This document shows, piece after piece, positions 41,192-49,800 of a DNA stretch of 64,000 bases (its first letter is position 1; every line of letters begins with the position of its first letter). The translations under genes were made by a program, and so were the position numbers. The stretch is taken from contig NZ_CP126980.1 in assembly GCF_030252345.1 (NCBI RefSeq), forward strand, positions 8,069,501-8,133,500. The letters run 5' to 3'. The notes under the pieces are model-generated. The model was not told where the DNA came from. It searched no databases and saw only the letters and a list, made by a program, of their open reading frames with translations. This stretch comes from Actinoplanes oblitus. Lineage in GTDB: Bacteria > Actinomycetota > Actinomycetes > Mycobacteriales > Micromonosporaceae.

Positions 41192-42364
41192 GTGATCCTG
41201 CACGCGGACCTGGACTCGTTCTACGCGTCGGTGGAGCAGCGCGACGATCCCGCGCTGCGCGGCCGGCCGGTCCTGGTCGGCGGCGGCGTGGTGCTCGCCG
41301 CCTCCTACGAGGCGAAAGCGTGCGGGGTGCGCACCCCGATGAGCCTGAGCCGGGCCCGCGCGCTCTGCCCGCGGGCCGTGGTGGTGCCGCCCCGGATGAG
41401 CGCCTACTCGGCGGCCAGCGAGGCGGTCTTCGCGGTGTTCCGGGACACCACGCCGATCGTCGAGCCGATCTCCATCGACGAGGCGTTCCTCGCCGTCGAC
41501 GGACTGCGGCGGATCAGCGGGGCACCCGAGGAGATCGCCCGGCGGCTGCGCGCCGAGGTCCGCTCCCGGGTCGGCCTGCCGATCACTGTCGGCGTCGCCC
41601 GCACCAAGTTCCTCGCCAAGGTCGCCAGCGGCGTCGGCAAACCGGACGGCCTGCTGGTCGTCCCGCCCGGCGCGGAGCTGGAGTTCCTGCACCCCCTGCC
41701 GGTGGAGAAACTCTGGGGTGTCGGGCCGAAAACCGCCGCCAAGCTGCGCGAGCGCCAGATCCACACGGTCGGGCACGTGGCCCGGGTCGGCGAGGCCGCG
41801 CTGGTCGCGATGCTCGGGGCGCACGCCGGTCGGCACCTGCACGCGCTCGCCCACAACCACGACCCGCGGCGGGTGACCACCGGCGGGCGGCGCGGTTCCA
41901 TCGGGGCCCAGTGCGCGCTCGGCCGCGGGCGCTCGTTCGACGAGGTGGAGGCGGTGCTGGCGGCCCTCGTCGACCGGGTCACGCACCGGATGCGCGGCGC
42001 ACACCGAGCCGGCCGGACGGTCACCCTGCGCCTCCGGTTCGCCGACTTCCAGCGCGTGACCCGCTCCCGCAGCCTGCTGAAAGCCACCATGCGGACCGGT
42101 GCCGTGCTGCGCACCGCCGTCGAGCTGCTCCACGAGGCCCACCCGCTGATCGCCCAGCGAGGCCTGACCCTGGTCGGCGTCGCCGTCAGCAACCTCGACG
42201 GCGAGGGAAACGTCCAGTTGGAGCTGCCCTTCGACGCCCCTCGGCAGGACGGCCTGGACGCCGCGGTCGACCGCGTCCGGGATCGTTTCGGCGCCACGTC
42301 CCTGCACCGAGCCGACATGCTCGGCCGCGAAATGCACCCCTCCGCCCCCCTCCTCCCCGACTGA
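41192..42364 (+). CDS. dinB: DNA polymerase IV (Y-family, error-prone)
   Basis: The 390-residue translesion polymerase has the palm motif MILHADLDSFYASVEQRDDP with the first metal Asp at the start, steric region ASYEAKACGVRTPMSL, the second active-site block EPISIDEAFLAVDGL near 92, helix-hairpin-helix LWGVGPKTAAKLRE near 175, and the little-finger domain with IGAQCALGRGRSF. It ends LPFD in the clamp-binding region (QLELPFDAP). GTG 41192. A LexA-like box lies just upstream. A long hairpin array begins 7 bp after its stop. Confidence 0.94.
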   Translation: MILHADLDSFYASVEQRDDPALRGRPVLVGGGVVLAASYEAKACGVRTPMSLSRARALCPRAVVVPPRMSAYSAASEAVFAVFRDTTPIVEPISIDEAFLAVDGLRRISGAPEEIARRLRAEVRSRVGLPITVGVARTKFLAKVASGVGKPDGLLVVPPGAELEFLHPLPVEKLWGVGPKTAAKLRERQIHTVGHVARVGEAALVAMLGAHAGRHLHALAHNHDPRRVTTGGRRGSIGAQCALGRGRSFDEVEAVLAALVDRVTHRMRGAHRAGRTVTLRLRFADFQRVTRSRSLLKATMRTGAVLRTAVELLHEAHPLIAQRGLTLVGVAVSNLDGEGNVQLELPFDAPRQDGLDAAVDRVRDRFGATSLHRADMLGREMHPSAPLLPD

Positions 42365-42370
42365 CCCCAC

Positions 42371-42982
42371 CGGCTGGCCGTCACGGTGCTCTCCCCCAAC
42401 CGTCACCACCAGCCCGAGTCCCCAACCGCCGCGAACCAGCGAACCGACACCAAGCGGCTGGCCATCACGGTGGCCTCCCAGGACGCGACACCACCCTGAC
42501 GGCCAGCCCGACAGAACGAGCGCCAGCACATCAGCGAGCAGGCAGGGCGCGGCTGGCCATCACGGTGGCCTCCCAGGACGCGACACCACCCTCACCACCA
42601 GCCCCAAACACCAACCGCCGCAAACCAGCGAACCGGCGGCAAGCGGCTGGCCATCACGGTGGCTTCCCGGGACGGGACACCACCCTGACGGCCAGCCCGA
42701 CAGAACGAGCGCCAGCACATCAGCGAGCAGGCAGGTCCCGGCTGGGCGTCACGGTGGCTTCCCGGGACGGGACACCACCCTGACGGCCAGCCCGACAGAA
42801 CGAGCGCCAGCACATCAGCGAGCAGGCAGGTCCCGGCTGGGCGTCACGGTGGCTTCCCGGGACGGGACACCACCCTCACCGCCAGCCCGACAGAACGAGC
42901 GCCAGCACATCAGCGAGCAGGCAGGGCGCGGCTGGCCGTCACGGTGGTGTGCGGGGACGGAGACCACCGTGACGACCAGCCG
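42371..42982. repeat. Tandem array of seven long hairpin units, ~95-bp period
   Basis: CGGCTGG starts recur at 42371, 42455, 42550, 42645, 42739, 42834 and 42929. Each opens a stem CGGCTGG-CGTCACGGTGG that is closed ~16 nt later by CCACC-TGACG-CCAGCC. Two alternating spacers join them: type A contains CGACAGAACGAGCGCCAGCA, type B contains CAACCGCCGCAAACCAGCGA. Order is B, A, B, A, A, A. The last hairpin (42929-42982) has the best stem and resembles the 20507-20562 palindrome. There is no gene and no cas gene nearby. Confidence 0.9.
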
Positions 42983-43129
42983 GGACCTGGTGCGGCGGGA
43001 CTGGGGGTGACGGTGAGCGGCCACGGGCAATGAAGGGGACGGCGATCGTTTTGGACGCGCAGCGGCCAGATCGCCGGCCCCGGCCCGCGCGGGAGCGTGC
43101 GATCCGCACCACAGCGGACGCGCGTAAAT

Positions 43130-43151
43130 GAAGATCTTGAAGTTGATCTTC
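43130..43151. promoter_or_regulatory. AT-rich inverted repeat
   Basis: GAAGATC-ttgaagtt-GATCTTC has 7-bp perfect arms and is followed by TTCCG-gttgtt-CGGAA. This ~45-bp low-GC island between the two repeat arrays is a candidate promoter/operator, possibly for cobF. Its owner is unknown. Confidence 0.4.
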
Positions 43152-43195
43152 CGGTTGTTCGGAAGCACGCGCGCCCAAGCGGATCGACAGGGCGG

Positions 43196-43562
43196 GATGA
43201 GGCGATCCGAGGACGCGGCGGGCGAGGCGATCCCGGCGGGCGAAGCGATCCGAGGACGCGGCGGGCGAGGCGATCCAAGGCGGCGGGCGAGGCGATCCGA
43301 GGACGCGGCGGGTGAGGCGATCCAAGGCGGCGGGCGAAGCGGTCGGAGGGGTGGCGACGGGCGAGGCGGTCGGAAAGGTGGCGAGTGAGGCGACCCGAAA
43401 GGCCGGGGGCGGGCGAGGCGACCCGAAAGGCGGGGGCGGGCGAGGCGACCCGAAAGGCGGGGGGCGGGCGAGGCGATCCGAAAGGCGGGGGCGGGTGAGG
43501 CGATCCGACAGGCGGCGGGTGAGGCGATCCGAGGGGGTGGCGGCGGGTGAGGCAGACTGCTG
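43196..43562. repeat. Degenerate short repeat array upstream of cobF
   Basis: About 14 copies of a GCGAGGCGATCCGA-like word occur at 22-27 bp spacing, with variants ending AGGACGCG or AAGGCGGGG. It ends directly at the cobF start. Long open frames across it are artefacts of the repeat on both strands. The rest of 42983-43195 holds no gene. Confidence 0.85.
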
Positions 43563-43564
43563 GC

Positions 43565-44320
43565 GTGCGGAAGATGTATGTGATCGGGATCGGGGCCGGG
43601 GATCCGGACCACCTCACCCTGCAGGCGGCCAAGGCGATCGGGCGGACCGATGTGTTCTTCCTGCTGGACAAGGGGGAGGCCAAGCAGAGCCTGATCGATC
43701 TGCGGGAGCGGCTGATCCGCGGGTACTCGCATCCGCGGAAGCGGATCGTGGAGGGGCGCGATCCTGATCGGGATCGGACGCCGGCGGACTACACCGGGAC
43801 GATCGCCGACTGGCGGACGCGGCGGTCGCAGGTGATCGAGGAGCTGATCGCCGAGCATCTGAAGGAGGACGAGACCGGGGCGATCCTGGTCTGGGGCGAT
43901 CCCTCGCTCTACGACTCGACGATCGCGATCCTCGAGGAGATCCTGGCCCGCGGGGCGGTGACCTTCGAGTTCGAGGTGATTCCGGGGATCAGCAGCGTGT
44001 CGGCGCTGGCGGCGAAACACCGGATCGGGCTGAACCGGGTGGGGCAGCCGTTCCAGGTGACCACCGGGCGCCGGCTGGCCGAGGGGTGGCCGGAGGGCGT
44101 CGACGACGTGGTGGTGATGCTCGACGCGCAGCAGGCGTTCACCGGGCATCCGGACGCGGAGATCTACTGGGGCGCCTACGTGAGCACCGAGGACGAGATC
44201 CTCGCCGCCGGGCGGGTCGCCGACGTCGCTGAGGACATCGTGGCGACCCGCACCGAGGCTCGGGAGCGGCACGGCTGGATCATGGACACCTACCTGCTGC
44301 GCCGCCCCCGGCAGGACTAA
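43565..44320 (+). CDS. cobF: Precorrin-6A synthase (deacetylating) CobF
   Basis: This 251-residue corrin methyltransferase carries out C1 methylation of precorrin-5 with loss of the acetyl group, in the aerobic cobalamin route. Evidence: tetrapyrrole methylase opening MYVIGIGAGDPDHLTLQAAKAI, LVWGDPSLYDSTIAILEEIL near 104, FEVIPGISSVSALAAKHRIGLNRVG near 140, and CobF-specific TTGRRLAEGWPEGVDDVVVMLDAQQAF. Starts are GTG 43565 or ATG 43574. It is separated from the other cob genes by the IS element and the sigma-factor module. A terminator hairpin follows. Confidence 0.92.
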   Translation: MRKMYVIGIGAGDPDHLTLQAAKAIGRTDVFFLLDKGEAKQSLIDLRERLIRGYSHPRKRIVEGRDPDRDRTPADYTGTIADWRTRRSQVIEELIAEHLKEDETGAILVWGDPSLYDSTIAILEEILARGAVTFEFEVIPGISSVSALAAKHRIGLNRVGQPFQVTTGRRLAEGWPEGVDDVVVMLDAQQAFTGHPDAEIYWGAYVSTEDEILAAGRVADVAEDIVATRTEARERHGWIMDTYLLRRPRQD

Positions 44321-44330
44321 GGCCGCGCGG

Positions 44331-44390
44331 CGGAGTCCGACCGGAGCTGCGGCGTGGTCCCGAGTGCGCCTGGCACTCGGCCGGACTCCG
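44331..44390. terminator. Terminator-like inverted repeat after cobF
   Basis: CGGAGTCCG-a-CCGGAG (44331) and CTCGG-c-CGGACTCCG (44376-44390) pair across ~29 nt. It originally lay between the convergent cobF and sigma genes; the IS now separates it from the sigma gene. Confidence 0.6.
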
Positions 44391-44399
44391 AAACACGGG

Positions 44400-45392
44400 C
44401 TAGTTGTGATGTCCAGCGAGGTTGTTCAACCGGGTGATGGGTGCCAGCTTGCCGATGGCGGTGTGGGGCCGATGGTGGTTGTAGTCGTGCAGGAACGCGG
44501 GTAGGGCGGCTCGGCGGGCCTTTTCGCTGGTGTAAAGCTTGGCGAAGGCCCAGCCGTCGGCCAGGGTTCGGTGGAAGCGTTCGATCTTGCCGTTGGTCTG
44601 TGGCCGGTAGGGGCGGGTCTTCTTCACCGTGATGCCGAGGTCGGCGCAGGTCGAAGCCCAGAGCCGGGATTTGTAGGCCGAGCCGTTGTCCGACAGCACC
44701 CGTCGGGTGGTGACGCCGCGTGCGGCGAACCAGGCGACGGCGCGGCGCAGCACGCCGGTGGCGGTGATCGCGGTTTCGTCGTCGTGGATTTCGGCGTAGG
44801 CGACGCGAGAGTGGTCGTCGATGACCGTGTGCACGAACGCGGTGCCGATGACGGGGTTGCGATGCTTGCTCCGCGGTTTGCCGACGGTGGCGGCCCGGTT
44901 CTTCTCGCCTTGTTGACGGCCGAGGTAGCGCCAGCCGCCGCCGTCGGGCACATTGCCGAGTTTCTTGACGTCGACGTGTAGCAAGTCGCCAGGAGCGTCA
45001 TGTTCGTAGCGGCGGATCGGCTCGCCGGTGCCGCGATCCAGGTACGACAGCCGGTTTGCTCGTTGCCGGCGAAGGACGGCATGCACGGTCGAGGCTGCCA
45101 AGCCGAGTTGGTCGGCGATCGGGACCGGTCCCCAGCGCCGCTTCGTGCGCAGGTGCAGGATCTTGCGGGTCACCGGTGCGGGGGTCCGGTTCGGCTGCCG
45201 GTGTGGTCGTGACGAGCGGTCACTCATGCCGGCTTCGCCCTCGGCACGGTAACGCTCGGCCCACTTGTTCGCGGTTCGCCAGGACACGTCGTAGCGTTCG
45301 GCCGCTCGTGCGGGTGACCACCCGTCCTCCACGATCAGACGCGCCAGCCGCAATCGCGCTCGAACGGTCAGCGCAGCGTTAGCGTGGGACAT
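44400..45392 (-). CDS. IS481-family transposase
   Basis: The 330-residue DDE transposase has an N-terminal HTH (RLARLIVEDGWSPARAAERYDVSWRTANKWAERYRAEG), a second HTH-like part, and the catalytic core: HVDVKKLG (first Asp), SDNGSAYKS (second Asp), and the Glu-containing NGKIERFHRTLADGWAF with final YNHHRPHTAIG. It appears full length and unbroken, hence possibly active. Its last codon and stop (AAC TAG) are supplied by the duplicated target bases outside the element's end. Confidence 0.95.
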   Translation of the reverse strand: MSHANAALTVRARLRLARLIVEDGWSPARAAERYDVSWRTANKWAERYRAEGEAGMSDRSSRPHRQPNRTPAPVTRKILHLRTKRRWGPVPIADQLGLAASTVHAVLRRQRANRLSYLDRGTGEPIRRYEHDAPGDLLHVDVKKLGNVPDGGGWRYLGRQQGEKNRAATVGKPRSKHRNPVIGTAFVHTVIDDHSRVAYAEIHDDETAITATGVLRRAVAWFAARGVTTRRVLSDNGSAYKSRLWASTCADLGITVKKTRPYRPQTNGKIERFHRTLADGWAFAKLYTSEKARRAALPAFLHDYNHHRPHTAIGKLAPITRLNNLAGHHN

Positions 45393-45529
45393 GAAGGCCT
45401 CCGGGTGCTGGTCAGCGGTGTCTCGACAACTCCACTGCAGCGCTGGAGGCCTTCATCGTTCACCGAATCAAGCCATGATCGTCAGATCGAGTGGTCACAC
45501 TTCCTCGACCAACGTCCCCGGACATCACA
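44405..45529 (-). mobile_element. Complete IS481-family insertion sequence (1125 bp)
   Basis: Ends TGTGATGTCC (44405) and GGACATCACA (45520-45529) are perfect 10-bp inverted repeats. Both sides carry the 6-bp duplication GCTAGT (44399-44404 and 45530-45535), matching the NCTAGN target preference of IS481. One intact transposase gene lies inside. The exact duplication and intact frame imply a recent insertion. Confidence 0.95.
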
Positions 45530-45530
45530 G

Positions 45531-46355
45531 CTAGTTCAGCAGCTCGATGGTGATCGACTCGTCGGGGTTCATGACGGTGTCGATGGCGATGATCCGGCCG
45601 CCGGCCACCGTGAAGCTGAGCGCGATCCGCAGGCCCTGCTCGGTCCGGACGAACGCGCCGGCCGCGCCGTCGACGAGTGCCGGCATCGCGGCCTGGGCCC
45701 GCCCGGAGAAGAACCGCGCCGCCTCGTCCGCGCCGCGCAGGCCGACCTGGCCGTCGCCGCCGCGCATCACCACGTCCGGGTCGAGCAGCGCCAGCAGGCC
45801 GGCGAAGTCGCCACCGCGGGCGGCGGTCAGGAAGGCGTCGACGATCTCCCGTTGCCGGGCGGCGTCAGCGGCGCCGGCCGGGGAGCCGCCCTGCACGCGG
45901 CGGCGGGCCCGGCTGGCCAGCTGGCGCGCGGCGGCCGGGCTGCGCCCGACCACCGAGGCGATCTCCTCGAAGGAGACGGCGAACAGGTCGTGGAGCACGA
46001 ACGCGAGGCGTTCGGCCGGGGTGAGCGTTTCCAGTACGACGGTGAGCGCGTCACCCACCGCGTCGGCGAGCATCGCCTCCCGCTCCGGATCCTCGGCGCT
46101 CGGCAGCTCGGTGACCGGCGGTTCCTCCCGTCGGGCGGCCCGGGAGCGGAGCATGTCCAGGCACACCCGGCTGACCACGGTGGTCAGCCAGGCCGGCAGG
46201 TTGTCGACGGTGTCGCCGCCGGCCCGGCTCAGCCGCAGCCAGGTCTCCTGCACGGCGTCGTCGGCCTCGGCCCCGGAGCCGAGCATCCGGTAGGCCACCG
46301 CACGCAGCCGTCCCCGGTTCGCCTCGAACTCGGCGGCCAGCAGGTCATCACCCAT
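45531..46355 (-). CDS. ECF41-type sigma factor with C-terminal SnoaL-like domain
   Basis: This is a 274-residue protein. Residues ~1-165 hold sigma region 2 (FEANRGRLRAVAYRMLGSGAEADDAVQETWLRL) and region 4 (LTPAERLAFVLHDLFAVSFEEIASVVGRSPAAARQLASRARRRV). Residues ~170-274 form a SnoaL-like domain (IVDAFLTAARGGDFAGLLALLDPDVVMRGG), the fused regulator of ECF41 factors that replaces a separate anti-sigma. It is divergent from a carboxymuconolactone-decarboxylase gene behind a consensus ECF41 promoter. Its stop codon lies in the IS target duplication, so the frame is intact. Confidence 0.93.
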   Translation of the reverse strand: MGDDLLAAEFEANRGRLRAVAYRMLGSGAEADDAVQETWLRLSRAGGDTVDNLPAWLTTVVSRVCLDMLRSRAARREEPPVTELPSAEDPEREAMLADAVGDALTVVLETLTPAERLAFVLHDLFAVSFEEIASVVGRSPAAARQLASRARRRVQGGSPAGAADAARQREIVDAFLTAARGGDFAGLLALLDPDVVMRGGDGQVGLRGADEAARFFSGRAQAAMPALVDGAAGAFVRTEQGLRIALSFTVAGGRIIAIDTVMNPDESITIELLN

Positions 46356-46368
46356 TTTTCGGTCCCCT

Positions 46369-46395
46369 TGTCACATCTGAGCGACGCGGCGCGTC
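46369..46395 (+). promoter_or_regulatory. ECF41 target promoter
   Basis: TGTCACA (46369-46375), a 16-nt spacer and CGTC (46392-46395) match the published ECF41 consensus exactly. It points to the AhpD-like gene 46 bp further, and lies in the divergent region next to the sigma gene itself. Confidence 0.88.
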
Positions 46396-46441
46396 ACATG
46401 TCCGACGGAGCAAGTCCCACGGATGTGACCAGGAGCCGATC

Positions 46442-46897
46442 ATGGAACCCCGGATCAAGAACACCACCCCGCAGCCGGACCTGACGAAGGCGGTCAACCT
46501 GCTCTACAAGACCGCGTTCTCGGCCGGCGTGCCGAAAGTCGTCCTGGAACTGGTACACCTGCGGGCCAGCCAGATCAACGGGTGCGCCCCGTGCGCCGAC
46601 TCCGGCGCGCGCGCCATGCGGCAGGCCGGTGAGAGCGACGACCGGCTGTTCGCGGTGCCGGTGTGGCGGGAGACGCCGTACTTCACCGAGCCGGAGCGGG
46701 CCGCGCTGAACCTGGCCGAGTACGCCACCCGGATGGCCGACAACCCCGACCCCGTCCCGGACGCCGTCTGGGACGAGGCCGCGAAGCACTTCACCGAGGA
46801 GCAGCTGAGTGCGATCGTGCTGTGGATCGCCACCACCAACTTCTTCAACCGGATCAACGTGACGACCCGGCAGCAGGCCCCGCAGAACTGGGGTTAG
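46442..46897 (+). CDS. AhpD-like / carboxymuconolactone-decarboxylase-family protein
   Basis: The 151-residue helical protein has the CMD/AhpD core: VVLELVHLRASQINGCAPCADSGARAMRQAGESDDRL, with the redox-active CxxC (CAPC) and downstream His-less variant typical of the subset (AEYATRMAD...FNRINVTTRQ). Such proteins are the usual partners of ECF41 factors and are thought to act in peroxide or oxidative stress handling. ATG 46442. It overlaps cobN by 4 bp in convergent orientation. Confidence 0.9.
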   Translation: MEPRIKNTTPQPDLTKAVNLLYKTAFSAGVPKVVLELVHLRASQINGCAPCADSGARAMRQAGESDDRLFAVPVWRETPYFTEPERAALNLAEYATRMADNPDPVPDAVWDEAAKHFTEEQLSAIVLWIATTNFFNRINVTTRQQAPQNWG

Positions 46898-49800
46898 TTG
46901 TCCTCCAGGTCACCCTCGGTCTCGAGGTAGAGCTGCTGGAGCGCGGCCAGCGTGTCAGGCGACGGGGAGTCCCAGAGCTTGCGGTCGGCCGCCTCCAGCA
47001 GGCGCTCGGTGATGCCGTGCAACGCCCAGGGGTTCGACTTGCGCATGAACTCCTGGTTCTCGGCGTCCAGGGCGTAGGTGGTGGCGAGCTGCTCGTACAT
47101 CCAGTCGGTGACCACGCCGGCGGTCGCGTCGTACCCGAAGAGGTAGTCGACGGTGGCGGCCAGCTCGAAGGCGCCCTTGTAACCGTGCCGCCGCATGGCG
47201 GCGATCCAGCGCGGGTTCACCACCCGGGCGCGGAAGATCCGCGCGGTCTCCTCGGTCAGGCTGCGGGTCCGCGTCGCGTCCGGGTTGGTGGAATCGCCGA
47301 TGTACGCGGCGGGCGCCTTCCCGGTGAGCGCCCGCACCGTGGCGATCATCCCGCCGTGGTACTGGAAGTAGTCGTCGGAGTCGGCGATGTCGTGCTCGCG
47401 GGTGTCGATGTTCTTCGCCGCGACGTCGATTCTCCGGTACGCGTTCTCCATGTCCCCCCGCGCCGGCACCCCGTCCAGGTCCCGCCCGTACGCGAACCCG
47501 CCCCACACCGCGTAGACCTCGGCCAGGTCGGCGTCGTCCCGCCAGTTCCGGCTGTCGATCAGGGGCAGGATGCCGGCGCCGTACGCCCCCGGCCGGGAAC
47601 CGAAGATCCGGGTGGTCGCCCGCCGCCAGTCGCCGTGCTCGCCCTGATCGCGCAGGGCGTGCTCGCGGACGTAGTTGTCCGGCTCGTCCAGCTCGGCGAC
47701 CAGCTTGACGGCGTCGTCGAGCATCGCCACGACGTGCGGAAACGCGTCCCGGAAGAACCCGGAGATGCGGACCGTCACGTCGATCCGGGGCCGGCCCAGC
47801 TCCGCCCGCGTGATCGGCTCCAGCCCGGTGACCCGGCGGGAGGCCGGATCCCAGATCGGGCGGACCCCGATCAGCGCCAGCACCTCGGCGATGTCGTCAC
47901 CGGCGGTGCGCATCGCGCTGGTGCCCCAGGCGGAGAGGCCCACCGATTTCGGCCAGGCGCCGTAGTCGGCGCGGTAGCGGGCGAGCAGCGAGTCGGCCAT
48001 GGCCTGGCCGGTCTCCCAGGCCAGGGCGCTGGGGATGGCCTTGGGGTCGACGGAGTAGAAGTTGCGGCCGGTGGGGAGGACGTTGATCAGGCCGCGGAGC
48101 GGGGAGCCGCTGGGGCCGGCCGGGACGTAGCCCCCGTCGAGGGCGTGCAGCACGTGGGTCAGCTCGTCGGTGGTGCGGGCCAGTCGCGGCACCACCTCGG
48201 TGGCCGCGAACTCCAGGACTCGCCGGACCGCTTCGTTGTCCGAGATCCCGGAGGTGTCGGCCGGCCAGCCCTTCTCCTCCATCGTGGTGATCAGTGCCCG
48301 GGCCTGAGCCTCGACGGCGTCGGTCTCCGCGGTGCTCGCGTCCTCGGTCAGCCCGAGCGCCTCCCGCAGGCCGGGCAGCGCCGCGACCTGGCCGGCCCAC
48401 ATCTGCCGGGCCCGGAGCATGGCGAGCACCAGGTTGATCCGGGCCTCGCCGGTCGGCGCCGCGCCGAGCACGTGCAGGCCGTCCCGGATCTGCACGTCCT
48501 TGACCTCACACAGCCATCCGTCGATGTGCATGATGAAGTCGTCGAACTCTTCGTCGTCCGGCCGATGCGCCTGGCCCAGGTCGTGGTCCATCTTGGCGGC
48601 CTGGATCAGCGTCCAGATCTGCGCCCGGATGGCCGGGAGCTTGGCCGGGTCCAGGGCGGCGATGTTCGCGTGCTCGTCGAGCAGCTGCTCGAGGCGGGCG
48701 ATGTCCCCGTACGACTCGGCCCGCGCCATCGGCGGGATCAGGTGATCGACGAGCGTGGCGTGCGCCCGCCGCTTGGCCTGCGTGCCCTCCCCCGGGTCGT
48801 TGACCAGGAACGGGTAGATCAGCGGCAGGTCACCGAGGGCCGCGTCGGTGCCGTCGGACGCGGACATCCCCACGTTCTTGCCGGGCAGCCACTCCAGGTT
48901 GCCGTGCTTGCCGACGTGCACCACGGCGTGCGCGCCGAACTCGTCGGCCAGCCAGCGGTAGGCGGCCAGGTAGTGGTGGCTGGGCGGCAGGTCGGGGTCG
49001 TGGTAGATGGCGACCGGGTTGGCCCCGAAGCCGCGCGGCGGCTGCACCATGACGACGATGTTCTCGTCGCGCAGCGCGGCCAGCACGATGTCGCCGTCGT
49101 CGACGTACAGCTCACCGGGCGGCGGGCCCCAGTGCCGCTCGACGCTCTCCCGGAAGTCCTCGGGGAGGGTGTCGAACCAGGACGTGTACCTGGCTGCCGG
49201 AATCCGCACGGGATTTCCGGACAGCTGCTCCTCGGTCAGCCAGTCCGGGTCCTGACCGCCGGCCGCGATCAGCGTGTGGATCAGGCCGTCGCCGTCGTAG
49301 TCGATGAAGTTCCCGACTTTGTAGCCCCTGTCGCGCAGCGCCGCGAGCAGCGCGACAGTCGACGCCGGGGTGTCCAGCCCGACCGCGTTGCCGATCCGCG
49401 AGTGCTTGGTCGGATAGGCCGACAGCATCAGCGCGATCTTCCGCTCGGCCGGCGGGACGTGCCGGAGCCGGGCGTGCGCCACGGCGATCCCGGCCACCCG
49501 CGCCGCGCGCTCCGGGTCGGCGACGTAGACCGACAGCCCGTCCGGGTCGATCTCCTTGAACGAGAACGGCACCGTGATGATCCGGCCGTCGAACTCCGGG
49601 ATCGCCACCTGGGTCGCGGCGTCGAGCGGGGTGAGGCCGTCGTCGCTGGCCTCCCAGGCGGTCCGCGAGCTGGTCAGGCAGAGACCCTGGAGGATCGGCA
49701 CGTCCAGGTCGGCCAGCACGCCGACGTCCCAGGCCTCGTCGTCGCCGCCGGCGCTCGCGGTGGCGGGGCGGGTGCCGCCGGCCGCCAGGACGGTGACCAC

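Noticed and set aside
42371..42982. CRISPR array
   Set aside because: The units are ~95 bp hairpins with only two recurring spacer sequences, and no cas gene is present.
42815..44272. 485-codon minus-strand frame over the repeat arrays and cobF
   Set aside because: Its SDRLARR/RIASPA text comes from the DNA repeats, and it is antisense to cobF.
44400..46355. Sigma factor gene broken by the IS
   Set aside because: The target duplication restores the AAC TAG end, so the frame is complete.
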